From Pelotomaculum isophthalicicum JI (GTDB lineage: Bacteria > Bacillota > Desulfotomaculia > Desulfotomaculales > Pelotomaculaceae): a DNA stretch of 64,000 bases. Positions 52,613 to 62,616 of the stretch are shown here, one piece after another; the stretch's first letter is position 1; each line of letters opens with the position of its first letter. The stretch is taken from contig NZ_JAKOAV010000018.1 in the NCBI RefSeq assembly GCF_029478095.1, forward strand, positions 1-64,000, written 5' to 3'. A program made the translations under genes and the position numbers. The notes beneath the pieces are model-generated. The model saw only the letters and a list, made by a program, of their open reading frames with translations, was not told the DNA's origin and did no database searches.

Positions 52613-52796
52613 TATAGAATCCTTTATATGGATTTGCCAATATTTGTTTTTTAACTAATCATTTTAAACAATCCCTGATAATAATCTAATCTTGATCCGC
52701 CTGCTTAATCAAGATAAATTTTCAAAATTAACTTTATTATACCGTTTATTGAGTTGTTAGATCGTCAAATATAAAAAAGTTGTGTCTATGATAAAT

Positions 52797-52831
52797 AACC
52801 CGCATCCCTTGAATATCCGGGTATGCGGGTT
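52797..52831. terminator. Hairpin after the glgC2-glgD2 remnant
   Basis: Perfect 9-bp inverted repeat AACCCGCAT / ATGCGGGTT with a 17-base loop, 50 bases downstream (minus strand) of the glgD2 remnant. It separates this unit from glgB; little T run. Confidence 0.55.
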
Positions 52832-52881
52832 TCATGGAGGATTTCCACCAGAACCTTCATGCTCTCTTTTCTTCCTTTTGA

Positions 52882-53249
52882 CTAAATCACCCTGCTTTTA
52901 TTGATAAACAAAGGATGTCCTTGTTTCCCTTTAATTACGTTTCTAGGGTGAATTATGGCATACTTATCAACAACAACGTTTTCTAATACAACTCCTCTAC
53001 CGATCACACAATGCTCAATTAGGATAGAGTTAGTAATGCTTGAGCCGGCTTCGACCTTAACGCCATGAAAAATAATGCTTCCTGATACACTTCCCTGAAT
53101 GTTACAATCACTTGCTATCAAAGAATAACTAATCATACTATATGGGCGTACTTTGTCGGCGGATTGTCTTCGATTCCGGTAAGAACAGTCAATCCCTCCA
53201 AGCCATTTAAATGATAATTACAGAAGATAATTCCGATTGCTTTGCTCAT
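52882..53249 (-). pseudogene. glgD: Second glgD, large internal deletion
   Basis: ATG at 53249 starts a normal GlgD N-terminus (MSKAIGIIFCNYHLNGLEGLT), then the sequence jumps straight to the segment before the beta-helix (EDNPPTK) and changes frame into MISYSLIASDCNIQGSVSGSIIFHGVKVEAGSSI... to the end (FINKSRVI). Roughly 250 central codons are gone and the frame is off by one. It follows a full glgC copy, so an intact glgC2-glgD2 pair once existed. Confidence 0.85.
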
Positions 53250-53308
53250 ACCTGCTCTTCTCCATTTCTTTAGCCTACGTTGCAACAAAAATATAGAATT
53301 TCTTTTTC

Positions 53309-54484
53309 TTAAGCCAAAGCTTGAAAGTCTTCCGTAATAATCCCGCTACGTTCAACAACCGTAATTTCTGCTTGTCTCGTATTTACTCCTTTTTTTATGC
53401 TGCTAATGAAGCTAAAGGCAGAAATACTAGTATGTTCTCCAATGATCGCCTTATAAACCCTAGAGTCGTTCATTATCTTAGAGTTCGGGAGCAAGATGGA
53501 ATCTTCCACCCTACATCTTTCGCCCACATATACCCCCGATGCAACGATTGAATTTTTGATTTCTCCTAGAATTTTGCAACCGTTGCCGATCAGACAATTG
53601 TTAACCCGGGCCTTTGGGCCAATATAGTGCGGTGGCAATATCTCATCGTTGGAAAAAATTCTAATATCAGATTCAAAGATATCAAAACTCGGTTTTTCTT
53701 TCAGTAATTCCATATTAGCATCATAGTAACTTTCAATGGTTCCGACATCTTTCCAATAGCCTTGGAAGCCGTATGCAAACAGCCTTTTCTCTTTATTTAG
53801 CAGCATTGGGAGAACATTTTGCCCAAAATCATTGTTCGAATCGGGATTCTCCTCATCTTCAATCAGGGCTCTTTTCAACACCGGCCAGTTAAATATATAG
53901 ATTCCCATCGAAGCCAGATTGGAATCGGACTCTTTAGGTTTCTCCGTAAACTTGAAGATTCGACCCTGTTTATCCGCCGTGACAATTCCAAAGCGCGAGA
54001 CCTCTTCGCTGGGCACCTCCAAAACCGAGACGGTTACATCGGCATTTTGCTCTTTGTGATAAGTCAGCATGGCTTCATAGTTCATTTTATAAACATGATC
54101 TCCGGAGATGATCAGAACATATTCCGGATTATAAAAATTAATAAAGTCAATATTCTGGTAGATTGCATTGGCAGTTCCTTTATACCAACTTCCACCGGAT
54201 TCTCTCACAAACGGAGGAAGGATATGCACCCCGCCGTGCGAATTATTATCTAAGTCCCAGGCTAAACCGGTACCAATATAGGAATTGAGCAGGAAATGCT
54301 TGTATTGGGTCAAGACTCCAACCGTATCAATATTGGAATTGACACAATTACTTAAGCTAAAGTCGATGATTCGGTATTTTGCTCCAAATGATAAGGCTGG
54401 TTTGGGAATATTACGGGTTAAACACCCCAAGCGACTTCCCTGTCCGCCGGCTAATAACATGGCAATAACTTCTTTTTTGTACAT
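53309..54484 (-). CDS. glgC: Glucose-1-phosphate adenylyltransferase, second copy
   Basis: 391 residues, strongly similar to the copy at 46993: [51 protein letters not shown], and the beta-helix C-terminus ([25 protein letters not shown]). All catalytic blocks are intact. Its GlgD partner is destroyed, so it must work alone or with the GlgD of the main operon. The AGGAGGAG site sits upstream of the ATG. Single transcription unit ahead of glgB. Confidence 0.93.
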   Translation of the reverse strand: MYKKEVIAMLLAGGQGSRLGCLTRNIPKPALSFGAKYRIIDFSLSNCVNSNIDTVGVLTQYKHFLLNSYIGTGLAWDLDNNSHGGVHILPPFVRESGGSWYKGTANAIYQNIDFINFYNPEYVLIISGDHVYKMNYEAMLTYHKEQNADVTVSVLEVPSEEVSRFGIVTADKQGRIFKFTEKPKESDSNLASMGIYIFNWPVLKRALIEDEENPDSNNDFGQNVLPMLLNKEKRLFAYGFQGYWKDVGTIESYYDANMELLKEKPSFDIFESDIRIFSNDEILPPHYIGPKARVNNCLIGNGCKILGEIKNSIVASGVYVGERCRVEDSILLPNSKIMNDSRVYKAIIGEHTSISAFSFISSIKKGVNTRQAEITVVERSGIITEDFQALA

Positions 54485-54944
54485 ACGACTTTACTCCTCC
54501 TTTCAAATCCATTTTTTCTTGTTGCTTATAATACGGACTTAGATGCAAAAAACATACTGGTGGAAAAACCAATGTGTCTTTAAATAATTCTTTGACGAAT
54601 TGATCAATGCTAGTATGTTATCGGTTTTTTCTCTTTATGAAACAGTTATTTAGCATACCTTCTTTTAACCTTGTCTTAGTATCCATCGGCCTTAGCATTA
54701 ACCTAAAATTAACGTGCATAGAGTCAGCGCGACCCTTTTGTCTAAATTATTTTTAAAGGTACTAACCTAACCTTTTCCAACAAGGCCTTTTTAAATTTTT
54801 CTAACTTTTGCAACTAGTCCAAATATTTTATATTATTTATAACATGATTGGCTTTTTGTGTCAATACTATGATTCAAAGAGAAAGAATGTAAATTCTCTT
54901 TTAACTTAGAGTGTATTTAACTAAATCGTCAAAACTGCCGAAGT
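54485..54944. other. Long AT-rich intergenic region, nothing recognised
   Basis: 460 bases between glgC2 and the rluD-like gene. I see no frame with a ribosome site, no RNA gene and no clear terminator. It should contain the promoter of glgC2 on the minus strand, but I cannot name the boxes with confidence. Confidence 0.5.
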
Positions 54945-55889
54945 TTATCTGATAACAACATCTTTGCCTTTATCCATCATTAATTTCTCCAGGATCGCTT
55001 TCAGTTCATCAGGCAACGGCGCTTCAAATTCCAGGTGTGACCCGGTGCGCGGATGCTTAAAGCCAAGCACCGCGGCGTGGAGAAATTGCCCGTCCAGGCC
55101 GAAATGAGGCCGGGCGGGACCGTACTTGGGGTCACCCACAACCGGATGGCCGATATAAGCCAGGTGCACCCTGATCTGGTGGGTACGCCCGGTTTCCAGC
55201 TTGAGCCTGAGATAGGTATAGCCGGCAAAGCGGTCAAGCACACGATAACGCGTAACCGCCTGTTTTGAGTTCCTGTCAAGCACGGCCATCTTCTGCCTGT
55301 TCCTGGGGTCGCGCCCGATTGGGGCATCAATCATACCAGACTCCTCGTTGATCCGCCCATGTGCCAACGCCAGATACCGGCGTTTGACCAGCCTGTCCTT
55401 TAATTGCCCGGCCAGATTGTTATGCGCGGCGTCATTTTTTGCAGCCATAATTAGTCCGGAGGTGTCTTTATCAAGCCGGTGCACGATGCCGGGCCGCATC
55501 ACGCCGTTAATCCCCGATAAATCACGGCAGTGATAAAGAAGAGCGTTTACCAGCGTGCCTGTGTAATTGCCCGCGGCCGGGTGCACCACCATCCCGCGCG
55601 GCTTGTTTACCACGATGATGTCGCTGTCCTCGTAATATATGTCCAGTGGTATGGGTTCCGGGTTTACCTCCAGGTCATCCGGAGGGGGAATATTCAATGA
55701 TACCAGGTCGCCTGTCTTCACCTTGCAACTCGCCCGCGCCGCTATTTCACCGTTGACCATGACCATGCCGTCCGTTATCAACTTTTGGGTAAAAGAACGG
55801 CTTAACTCTGCCGCGGCACCGGCCAGGAAAACATCCAGGCGCTTGCCGTCACCCGACATGTCCACCTCGAAGCAACTAAATCCCGGCAT
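54945..55889 (-). CDS. RluD-family 23S rRNA pseudouridine synthase
   Basis: About 314 residues. An S4 RNA-binding domain (about 10-70, KRLDVFLAGAAAELSRSFTQKLITDGMVMVNG) and a RluA/RluD catalytic domain: VHRLDKDTSGLIMAAKN with the catalytic Asp, LETGRTHQIRVHLAYIGHPVVGDPKYG. It converts uridine to pseudouridine in 23S rRNA. ATG at 55889 (AGGA upstream) overlaps the lspA stop (TGATG); an earlier in-frame start lies inside lspA. Confidence 0.9.
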   Translation of the reverse strand: MPGFSCFEVDMSGDGKRLDVFLAGAAAELSRSFTQKLITDGMVMVNGEIAARASCKVKTGDLVSLNIPPPDDLEVNPEPIPLDIYYEDSDIIVVNKPRGMVVHPAAGNYTGTLVNALLYHCRDLSGINGVMRPGIVHRLDKDTSGLIMAAKNDAAHNNLAGQLKDRLVKRRYLALAHGRINEESGMIDAPIGRDPRNRQKMAVLDRNSKQAVTRYRVLDRFAGYTYLRLKLETGRTHQIRVHLAYIGHPVVGDPKYGPARPHFGLDGQFLHAAVLGFKHPRTGSHLEFEAPLPDELKAILEKLMMDKGKDVVIR

Positions 55890-56359
55890 CAAATTCCTCT
55901 TTCCTTTTTTGGTCTCTGATCGTTGCCATTGAGCAAATCCCAAACCAGGAGGCAGGCTCCCGTGACAATAGCCATATCTGCCAGATTAAAGACCGGCCAC
56001 ATACGAAAGTCCAGGAAATCCACCACGAAACCATACCTCAAACGGTCCACCAGGTTACCCAACGCGCCTCCTACAATTAATCCCAAACCATAACGCAATA
56101 AGTACCGCTCCATGGGCAGCTTTTTATACCCGAATAACACTCCCGCCGTCAGGATGACCGTAACCGCAACAAATAATGATGTCTGGTAGGCCAGCAATCC
56201 AAACGCGGCCCCCGGATTAAGTATGTAGGTAAGATTAAAAACATGCGGTACTAACGTGATCGACTCCCCATGGTACATCAACATCTGTACCATGGCTTTA
56301 GAAACCTGGTCCAGTAAAAGAGTCAAAATTATAACAACAAAAAACATAAACATCACCAT
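55889..56359 (-). CDS. lspA: Lipoprotein signal peptidase
   Basis: About 156 residues with four membrane helices. The two catalytic Asp are in GNLVDRLRYGFVVDFL and FNLADMAIVTG; NPGAAFGLL is the other conserved block. It cleaves the signal of prolipoproteins, such as the several in this window. The start is uncertain among several ATG/GTG codons (56353-56401); 56359 is used. Coupled to the pseudouridine synthase, a common gene order. Confidence 0.92.
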   Translation of the reverse strand: MVMFMFFVVIILTLLLDQVSKAMVQMLMYHGESITLVPHVFNLTYILNPGAAFGLLAYQTSLFVAVTVILTAGVLFGYKKLPMERYLLRYGLGLIVGGALGNLVDRLRYGFVVDFLDFRMWPVFNLADMAIVTGACLLVWDLLNGNDQRPKKERGI

Positions 56360-56664
56360 ACATATAATATTATCACAAATAGCTATGGATATTATTAACA
56401 ATAAATTTTAATAATAATATCTGTTTTTGGGGAAAAAATATTTTTACAAGGACCCGTAATGGCCGGGCCAGTTGTAAAGGATTTAGGATCAGGTCATAGC
56501 GCCTGGTATTAAAGGCCTTAACAAACCGGTAGATCTCAAAAGCTTTGCTTTTAATCAAAGTTGATAATCGCAGTATGCTATTTCTATCTGCCGGTTAGCA
56601 AAATTATTATGAATATCAGAAATTCATGATAATAAGCAAATGGGCACTGCGGGTTCTTAACATA

Positions 56665-56702
56665 GAAACCTTCCTCTTGGTGAGGAAGGTTTCTTATTTT
56701 TA
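56665..56702 (+). terminator. Strong hairpin with T-rich tail
   Basis: Perfect 12-bp stem GAAACCTTCCTC / GAGGAAGGTTTC, 5-base loop, then TTATTTTTA on the plus strand. It lies between lspA and ileS. The T run fits plus-strand transcription although no plus-strand gene ends here. Confidence 0.65.
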
Positions 56703-56718
56703 TTACTGTTATCTCATT

Positions 56719-56752
56719 CTGACTCCTGGCTACAGACTACTGACTACTGAAT
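56719..56752. repeat. Interspersed GACTACTGA-type repeat at the ileS 3' end
   Basis: CTGACTCCTGGCTACAGACT followed by ACTGACTACTGAAT. Close relatives are at 62570-62616. On the minus strand it encodes the last residues (VVSSL) and the TAG stop of ileS. Confidence 0.7.
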
Positions 56753-59537
56753 CATTTGACTTTACAACTTCCGCACACCGCGGGCAGATAGTCGGATGGT
56801 CAGCATCCTCCCCTACGCCTTCGTGGTACATCCAGCATCGTTCGCATTTTTGTCCGCCGGCCGGCTGGATGGAAATCGCCAACTCAGGCAGGTTTTCCGG
56901 ACGCTTGGCATTTTCCGGCGCTTCGTTCAAGCGGTTTAGGGCAACCCCTGAAACGATGAAAATAATAGGCAGTTCAAGCAACTCAGGCTCCAGGAAGCTA
57001 AAAAGCTCATCATCCGCATACAGGTTGACGGACGCTTCCAATGAGTTCCCGATCACTTTATCACGCCTGGCCACTTCCAGTGCTTTTGTCACCTCGCCCC
57101 GTACCGCCAGGAGGCGTTCCCACTTCTGATCCAAATCGTCGTCCATATATTCTTCCTTAACTTCCGGCATGTCTGTAAGCTGGACACTGACAGCGCCACC
57201 CTTGTCACCGGGCACATAACGCCAGATCTCCTCCGAAGTGAAAGCCAGCACCGGAACAAGCAGGCGCACCAGGACAGTTAAGATTTCATATAAAACAGTC
57301 TGAGCCGCGCGACGCTCCGCCGAACCGGCTGGCGCCGTATATAACCGGTCCTTGATCATATCCAGGTAAAGGGCGCTCATGTCGACAGCGCAGAAACCGT
57401 GGATAGCGTGGTGAACCACATGGTACTCGTAATTCTGATAACCGGCTATAACCCGCCGGATCAGCTTTTGCAGTTTCAACAACGCCCAGCGGTCAATTTC
57501 CGGCAGCTGTTCGTATTTTACCGTATCCTTGGCCGGGTCAAAGTCATACAAGTTCCCCAGAAGGAAGCGGCAAGTGTTCCTCATTTTCCGGTAAGCTTCG
57601 GTTATTTGCTTCAAGATGTTCGGTGAAGCCGCCAGGTCGCTTCGGTAATCGGCTGAACTTACCCACAAGCGTAATATATCGGCCCCCATTTGTTTAATGA
57701 CTTTCAGCGGGTCAACCACGTTGCCAAGGGATTTGGACTGCTTTCGCCCCTGTTCGTCAACCACAAAACCGTGCGTCAGCACCGCCCGGTAAGGCGGCTG
57801 ACCGGTGACGGCCACAGAAGTGGAAAGAGAAGAGTTAAACCAGCCGCGGTGCTGGTCGCTGCCTTCCAGGTAAAGATCCGCCGGCCAGCACAGATCCGGC
57901 CAGACGGACTGTTCGTCAAGCACGCCCATGTGACTGGTGCCGGAGTCAAACCAGACGTCCATAATGTCAGTTTCCTTGGTAAAGTCCGTTGAACCGCACT
58001 GCGCGCATTTCGTGCCCGGCGGCAGCAGGTCCCCGGCCTCCCGGGCAAACCAGATGTCAGAACCATGTTCCCGGAAAAGCGCCTGGAGGTGGCTGATGGT
58101 TTCGTCGTTAATCAAATCTTTACCGCAGCTATTACAATAAAAAATCGGAATCGGCACTCCCCAGGTGCGCTGGCGTGAAATACACCAGTCGCTCCTATTG
58201 GCTACCATATTGTAGATCCGTTCTTCACCCCACTCGGGAATCCAGCGCACCTTCCGGATATCGGCGAGCGCTTCCTGGCGAAAGCCGTCAATTGAAGCGA
58301 ACCATTGCTCGGTGGCGCGGAAAAGCACCGGCTTTTTACAGCGCCAGCAATGCGGGTAGGAGTGCCGGAAGGTGGCATATTTCAGCAAATGACCGCGCCG
58401 CTCCAGTTCTTCCAGCACGGCTTTGTTGCCGTCAAGGTAGAACTGCCCGGCGAAAATGCCGGCTTCATCAGTAAAATGTCCTTTGCCGTCGACGGGCGAC
58501 AACACAGGCAGGTTGTATTGCTTGCCAACTTCATAGTCTTCCATGCCGTGGCCGGGAGCGATGTGGACACAGCCCGTACCCTGCTCCAGAGTAACAAGAT
58601 CGCCCAGAATCAACAGTGAAGTTCTGTCTACGAAAGGGTGGGCGCATTCCACTCTTTCCAAATCCGAGCCCTTGAATTCTTTCACTACACCGGCATTCTC
58701 CGCGCCGATGATTTCCAGGAAACTATCCTTTAATTCTTTCGCCACCACATATTTATCTTCGTTCACCTTGACCATTACGTACTCAAAGTCAGGGTGGAGA
58801 CATATCGCCACATTAGCCGGCAGGGTCCAGGGGGTAGTGGTCCAGATCACCACATAAGTATTCTCTTCCGGTAAAACACCTTTGCCGTCTTTTACAGGAA
58901 ATCTTACATAGATGGAAGCTGACTCATCGTCGCCGTACTCCACCTCAGCTTCTGCCAGAGCGGTTTCACAGGCGGCGCACCAGTATACCGGCTTTAATCC
59001 TTTATAAATATATCCTTTTTTAGCCATTTCCCCGAAAACACCGATCTGGCGGGCTTCAAAGTTTGGCATCAGAGTAAGGTAAGGTTTGTCCCATTCGCCG
59101 CGCACTCCCAGCCTGATAAACTCATCCCGCTGGATATCTACAAACTTCAAGGCAAAATCTTTACACTTCTTTCTAAACTCCACAGAATCGATATTGTGAC
59201 GTTTCAGACCGAAAGCCTTGATAGCCTCCTGTTCGATTGGCAGGCCGTGAGTATCCCAGCCGGGTACAAATGGAGCGTCATGCCCGGTCATGGAATGGAA
59301 CTTTACCACGATATCCTTCAGCACTTTATTGAGGACGTGGCCGAGGTGAATGTGTCCGTTGGCGTATGGCGGGCCGTCATGCAGGATAAACTTCGGCCGG
59401 CCGCTGTTTTTTTTCTGAACCTGATGATAGATATCGATCTCATCCCAAAACTTTAAAAACTCCAGTTCCCTTTCAGCCAGGTTAGCCCGCATCGGAAAGT
59501 CGGTCTTGGGTAGATTTAAGGTCTTGCTGTAGTCCAT
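56730..59537 (-). CDS. ileS: Isoleucyl-tRNA synthetase
   Basis: 935 residues, full length for the bacterial type. HIGH motif GPPYANGHIHLGHVLNK, editing domain (TTTPWTLPANVAI), KMSKS motif as KQSKSLGNVVDP, anticodon domain, and a C-terminal zinc finger CERCWMYHEGVGEDADHPTICPRC. It charges tRNA-Ile. Expression should be set by the upstream T-box. The last residues come from an interspersed repeat. Confidence 0.96.
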   Translation of the reverse strand: MDYSKTLNLPKTDFPMRANLAERELEFLKFWDEIDIYHQVQKKNSGRPKFILHDGPPYANGHIHLGHVLNKVLKDIVVKFHSMTGHDAPFVPGWDTHGLPIEQEAIKAFGLKRHNIDSVEFRKKCKDFALKFVDIQRDEFIRLGVRGEWDKPYLTLMPNFEARQIGVFGEMAKKGYIYKGLKPVYWCAACETALAEAEVEYGDDESASIYVRFPVKDGKGVLPEENTYVVIWTTTPWTLPANVAICLHPDFEYVMVKVNEDKYVVAKELKDSFLEIIGAENAGVVKEFKGSDLERVECAHPFVDRTSLLILGDLVTLEQGTGCVHIAPGHGMEDYEVGKQYNLPVLSPVDGKGHFTDEAGIFAGQFYLDGNKAVLEELERRGHLLKYATFRHSYPHCWRCKKPVLFRATEQWFASIDGFRQEALADIRKVRWIPEWGEERIYNMVANRSDWCISRQRTWGVPIPIFYCNSCGKDLINDETISHLQALFREHGSDIWFAREAGDLLPPGTKCAQCGSTDFTKETDIMDVWFDSGTSHMGVLDEQSVWPDLCWPADLYLEGSDQHRGWFNSSLSTSVAVTGQPPYRAVLTHGFVVDEQGRKQSKSLGNVVDPLKVIKQMGADILRLWVSSADYRSDLAASPNILKQITEAYRKMRNTCRFLLGNLYDFDPAKDTVKYEQLPEIDRWALLKLQKLIRRVIAGYQNYEYHVVHHAIHGFCAVDMSALYLDMIKDRLYTAPAGSAERRAAQTVLYEILTVLVRLLVPVLAFTSEEIWRYVPGDKGGAVSVQLTDMPEVKEEYMDDDLDQKWERLLAVRGEVTKALEVARRDKVIGNSLEASVNLYADDELFSFLEPELLELPIIFIVSGVALNRLNEAPENAKRPENLPELAISIQPAGGQKCERCWMYHEGVGEDADHPTICPRCAEVVKSNDSVVSSL

Positions 59538-59605
59538 TTTTCACACCTCTCTAATATTCAACATGAGACTCATTAACAAAAGCAAATGCATCTTCTTCTA
59601 AAACA

Positions 59606-59864
59606 TCAAAAACCCGCCCCCAAAGGGACGGGTTGTTATACCCGCGGTACCACCCTACTACCAACCTGCTCCAACGCTTCAAAAGCGTAAACCGGCCGGC
59701 TACCTTCACCGCCATCTAACGGTGGCGAACCGTCCGCGCTTAATCCCTTGTTCCATCGTGGTTTCAGCCGGCGCCTCCCGGGTGATTTTCAACGGCCGCC
59801 CGTGCCCGGCTCCCACCTGACCCAGGCTCTCTTAACGGATATCTGCCGCTTACTCTTCCCGTTC
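59606..59864 (-). promoter_or_regulatory. T-box leader of ileS (Ile specifier)
   Basis: On the minus strand: stem I begins GAACGGGAAGAGTA with the AGTA bulge. The specifier triplet ATC (Ile) is at 59786-59784 in TTGAAAATCACCCGG. The conserved T-box AGGGTGGTACCGCGG is at 59656-59642, followed by the terminator stem AACCCGTCCC / GGGGGCGGGTTTTT (59633-59606). Uncharged tRNA-Ile would pair with both sites and allow read-through into ileS. Confidence 0.95.
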
Positions 59865-60091
59865 ACAGGAAATATTGATATTCCAACACGAAATATTATA
59901 TAGAAAAGCGCCTGAGCAGTCAACTTCCTTTTCACAAACTGCCTGGTATCGCGAAAGCTTCCCATCAATATGTACTCAACAAACCGTAGCGCCGCATAGC
60001 GTTCAACTATACTCTGATTTCGAGTTATATTCCTACCGGAGACGCGTACAAAAGTATATGGAAGGCACATTATAACAACGGTATTTTTTTC

Positions 60092-60120
60092 TTGACTTGC
60101 AATGCAAGTTGCCCTAATAT
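60092..60120 (+). promoter_or_regulatory. Promoter of the chemotaxis receptor with internal palindrome
   Basis: TTGACT (60092-60097), 17-base spacer, TAATAT (60115-60120). A perfect 15-bp palindrome ACTTGCA-A-TGCAAGT (60095-60109) overlaps the -35 box and spacer, so a repressor could sit on it. Confidence 0.75.
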
Positions 60121-60174
60121 AAAACAAGTTGAAAAAATAGAAATAATTTTAACAATAACGAAGGGGTGACTGCT

Positions 60175-62037
60175 TTGTTCAACAGTGTCAAATCAAAGAT
60201 TCTAGCTTTACTGCTATTGGCAGTGGTAACGCTGGTTGTCACCAATGTTATTGCCCTGGTTACCGCCAGAAATAACCAGGCGGCTCAATTGCAGGAAAGT
60301 CTGGAAAGCAGTACGGTAACGGACAGCAAAATGATCAATGATATCCTCCAGCAGCATGTTGATAAGCTACTCGCATTGGCAAGCTCACCCACTATTTTAG
60401 GGAATGACTGGGAAGTCGCAAAACAATATCTGTTAGATGAAGGAAGACGCTTGCTAAAAGAAGACAGTAATTTATTCAGTATGATTTCGATGTCCGATTT
60501 AAACGGCACGTCGTTTATCGCGGATGGCAGCAGTGTGTCAATAACCGAACGTGATTATTACCAGGCGATAACCGGCGGAAAAGATTTGTTTTTTTCATCG
60601 CCAAAGATTGGCAAAAACGACGGTAAGCTGTCAGTGTCTGTAGCGGTTCCTGTTAAAAAGGACGGCAGGCTGTTCCGCGTCCTTTTTGGCGTGATGGATC
60701 TGGATAAGCTTTCCAAAGAGGTTGTATTGATGAAGCACGGAAATAACGGGCGGGCCTTCATGATTGACGCCAATTGCGTATGCATCGCTCACCCGAACAA
60801 GGACCTGCTGAACCAGGATTTGTCCAAGGAAAGCAGTGCCGTGTCGGCGCAAATGGCTGAAATAATCCGTGGAATGCCGGTTACAAAAGCAGGGAACGCG
60901 GAGTATTCTTTCATGGGAGTTGGCTCGATCCTTTATTACCAGCAAGTACCTATCACCAACTGGTTCCTGGCCGTCGTCGCGGACCGTCATGAAGTATTTG
61001 GCACTATTGACGCCCTGACCAGAAACATTACTATTATCATTGTGATCACTTCCCTGTTGTTGTTGGCGTTAGGCTGGTTTATGACCGAAAAGACAATCCG
61101 GCCGATCAACGACCTGGTAGCAGCCACTAACAGGCTGGCACAGGGAGATCTGAACACGGAGGTAGCGGTTGACACTAATGATGAAATCGGCCATCTAGCC
61201 GGATCTTTTGAAGGAATGCGCAAGGATTTAAAAGAAGTCCTCGGCAAAACCGCCCAAGCCAGCAATCAGGTATCCAACACCGCTAAAACGTTGGCTTTCC
61301 AGGCTGATCAAACTGCCGCCGCAGCTACGACAAACGCCAGCACAGTTGGCGAAATTTCCGCCACGGTGGAAAATGTGGTTGAAAACATTAAAGAAGTTTC
61401 CGAGCAGGCTGATGAAGCCAGCCGCCAGGCAGGCCAGGGTCAGCAGAGCATCGATACGGTGATTAGCGCCATGCAGGAAATGAAACAATCCGCGAACGAA
61501 ATGTCAACCTCTATGAGCACGTTGAACCAGGCTGTGGGCAACGTGGGACAATTTGTGGAAACTATCAACGCGATTGCCGGACAAACCAATTTACTGGCGC
61601 TAAACGCAGCCATCGAAGCGGCAAGAGCCGGGGAAGCGGGCATGGGTTTCGCTGTCGTCGCGGATGAAGTGCGCAAACTGGCCGAAAGTTCCGCCCAATC
61701 AGCGGGAGAAATAAGCCGGATCATCAGCGAGGTGCAGCAACAATCGAAGCGAGCCGCCGCTGACATGGAAAAGAGCAAAGAGAATGTGGAACGCGGCGAT
61801 CAGGTAGTGAAAGAAGTCAGTCAAACGTTGGTCTCAGTAATCAGGCTGGTGCAAGATTTTAATTTGAAAGCGCAGGATGTGGCTGCTGCCGCCGGGCAGG
61901 TGAGCAGAGCGATACAGGATGTGGCCGCTACCACCGAAGAACAAACAGCGGCAATGGAAGAGGTCTCAGCCGCAGCCGCCGAGTTGAACAACATCGCGGC
62001 GGAAATGGAAGAAGCGATGAAAAAATTCAACAGGTAG
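60175..62037 (+). CDS. Methyl-accepting chemotaxis protein
   Basis: About 620 residues. N-terminal membrane helix ([23 protein letters not shown]), extracellular double-Cache-like sensor (about 35-275, with [19 protein letters not shown] and [21 protein letters not shown]), second helix ([17 protein letters not shown]), HAMP ([22 protein letters not shown]) and the signalling hairpin [43 protein letters not shown]. It relays small-molecule binding to CheA. No che genes are near. TTG at 60175 is spaced well from AAGGGGTGA; GTG at 60166 is the alternative. Confidence 0.93.
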   Translation: MFNSVKSKILALLLLAVVTLVVTNVIALVTARNNQAAQLQESLESSTVTDSKMINDILQQHVDKLLALASSPTILGNDWEVAKQYLLDEGRRLLKEDSNLFSMISMSDLNGTSFIADGSSVSITERDYYQAITGGKDLFFSSPKIGKNDGKLSVSVAVPVKKDGRLFRVLFGVMDLDKLSKEVVLMKHGNNGRAFMIDANCVCIAHPNKDLLNQDLSKESSAVSAQMAEIIRGMPVTKAGNAEYSFMGVGSILYYQQVPITNWFLAVVADRHEVFGTIDALTRNITIIIVITSLLLLALGWFMTEKTIRPINDLVAATNRLAQGDLNTEVAVDTNDEIGHLAGSFEGMRKDLKEVLGKTAQASNQVSNTAKTLAFQADQTAAAATTNASTVGEISATVENVVENIKEVSEQADEASRQAGQGQQSIDTVISAMQEMKQSANEMSTSMSTLNQAVGNVGQFVETINAIAGQTNLLALNAAIEAARAGEAGMGFAVVADEVRKLAESSAQSAGEISRIISEVQQQSKRAAADMEKSKENVERGDQVVKEVSQTLVSVIRLVQDFNLKAQDVAAAAGQVSRAIQDVAATTEEQTAAMEEVSAAAAELNNIAAEMEEAMKKFNR

Positions 62038-62055
62038 CAAATCTAACAAATCAGC

Positions 62056-62079
62056 GCCGGTGTTTCACGCCGGCTTTTT
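62056..62079 (+). terminator. Rho-independent terminator after the receptor gene
   Basis: 7-bp stem GCCGGTG / CGCCGGC (one G-T pair), loop TTTCA, then five T residues, 19 bases past the stop. Confidence 0.85.
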
Positions 62080-62139
62080 CATTTTCATGAAATTATGAAT
62101 GGGGCCGAACATGAGCCGCGTTATATGTCCAAAGGTCAC

Positions 62140-62433
62140 TTAATCTTGCGGCGCAAAAGTGTTTAGCGCTTTCTCGGCGCTTATGCCAAGGACTTTGATT
62201 GTTTTATTGCGCCCGGTTGAACCGGACAGGATCTCCACATGAGAACGGGGGACAGATAACAGCTTGGCTAAAAAGGTCCGGCAGGCCTCGTTCGCCTCCC
62301 CTTCCACCGGAGGCGCGGTCAGACGGAGCTTGACAGCATCCTCAAACAGTCCGGCCACCCCGTTTCCAGAGGCCCTAGGCTGCACCCTCACCTTAAAGAT
62401 AACACCATCTTTTTCTTCCCTTATATAAAGCAA
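62140..62433 (-). CDS. DUF167/YggU family protein
   Basis: 97 residues, the full length of the YggU fold. Signature: VRVQPRASGNGVAGL...AVKLRLTAPPVEGEANEACRTFLAKLLSVPRSHVEILSGSTGRNKTIKV. Conserved widely but function unknown. The initiator and ribosome site are not obvious; the ATG at 62433 is the first. Confidence 0.9.
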   Translation of the reverse strand: MLYIREEKDGVIFKVRVQPRASGNGVAGLFEDAVKLRLTAPPVEGEANEACRTFLAKLLSVPRSHVEILSGSTGRNKTIKVLGISAEKALNTFAPQD

Positions 62434-62463
62434 ATCAACATCACTACCTTGCTACAAATTCAA

Positions 62464-62616
62464 GTATTCAGAATTCAGGAGTCAGAATTCAGAATATTTC
62501 AAAACAATACACCCTATTCTCTCCTACTGACTCTCCTGAAATCTTGTAATCTTGCAATCTTTTATCTTGTAATCTTGACTACTGGCTACTGAATACTGAC
62601 TACTGACTACTGATGA
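62464..62616. repeat. Tract of short interspersed repeats
   Basis: Low-complexity intergenic sequence built from recurring words: ATTCAGAATTCAGGAGTCAG twice over (62467-62494), CTTGTAATCTTGCAATCTT (62542-62575) and GACTACTGGCTACTGAATAC then TGACTACTGACTACTGATGA (62577-62616). The last block resembles 56719-56752. It overlaps the 3' end of the Nudix gene and supplies its stop. Confidence 0.75.

Noticed and set aside
56373-56558. 61-codon minus-strand frame with a phrase (RRYDLILNP) reminiscent of glycosyltransferase family 9
   Set aside because: Too short, no ribosome site, and the similarity is a single phrase. It could be a remnant but cannot be supported.
59789-60127. 112-codon minus-strand frame upstream of ileS
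   Set aside because: It covers the T-box stem I and specifier, a structured RNA leader; no protein homology.
62434-62599. CRISPR array in the repetitive tract before the Nudix gene
   Set aside because: Repeats are short, overlapping words without regular spacers, and no cas genes are near.
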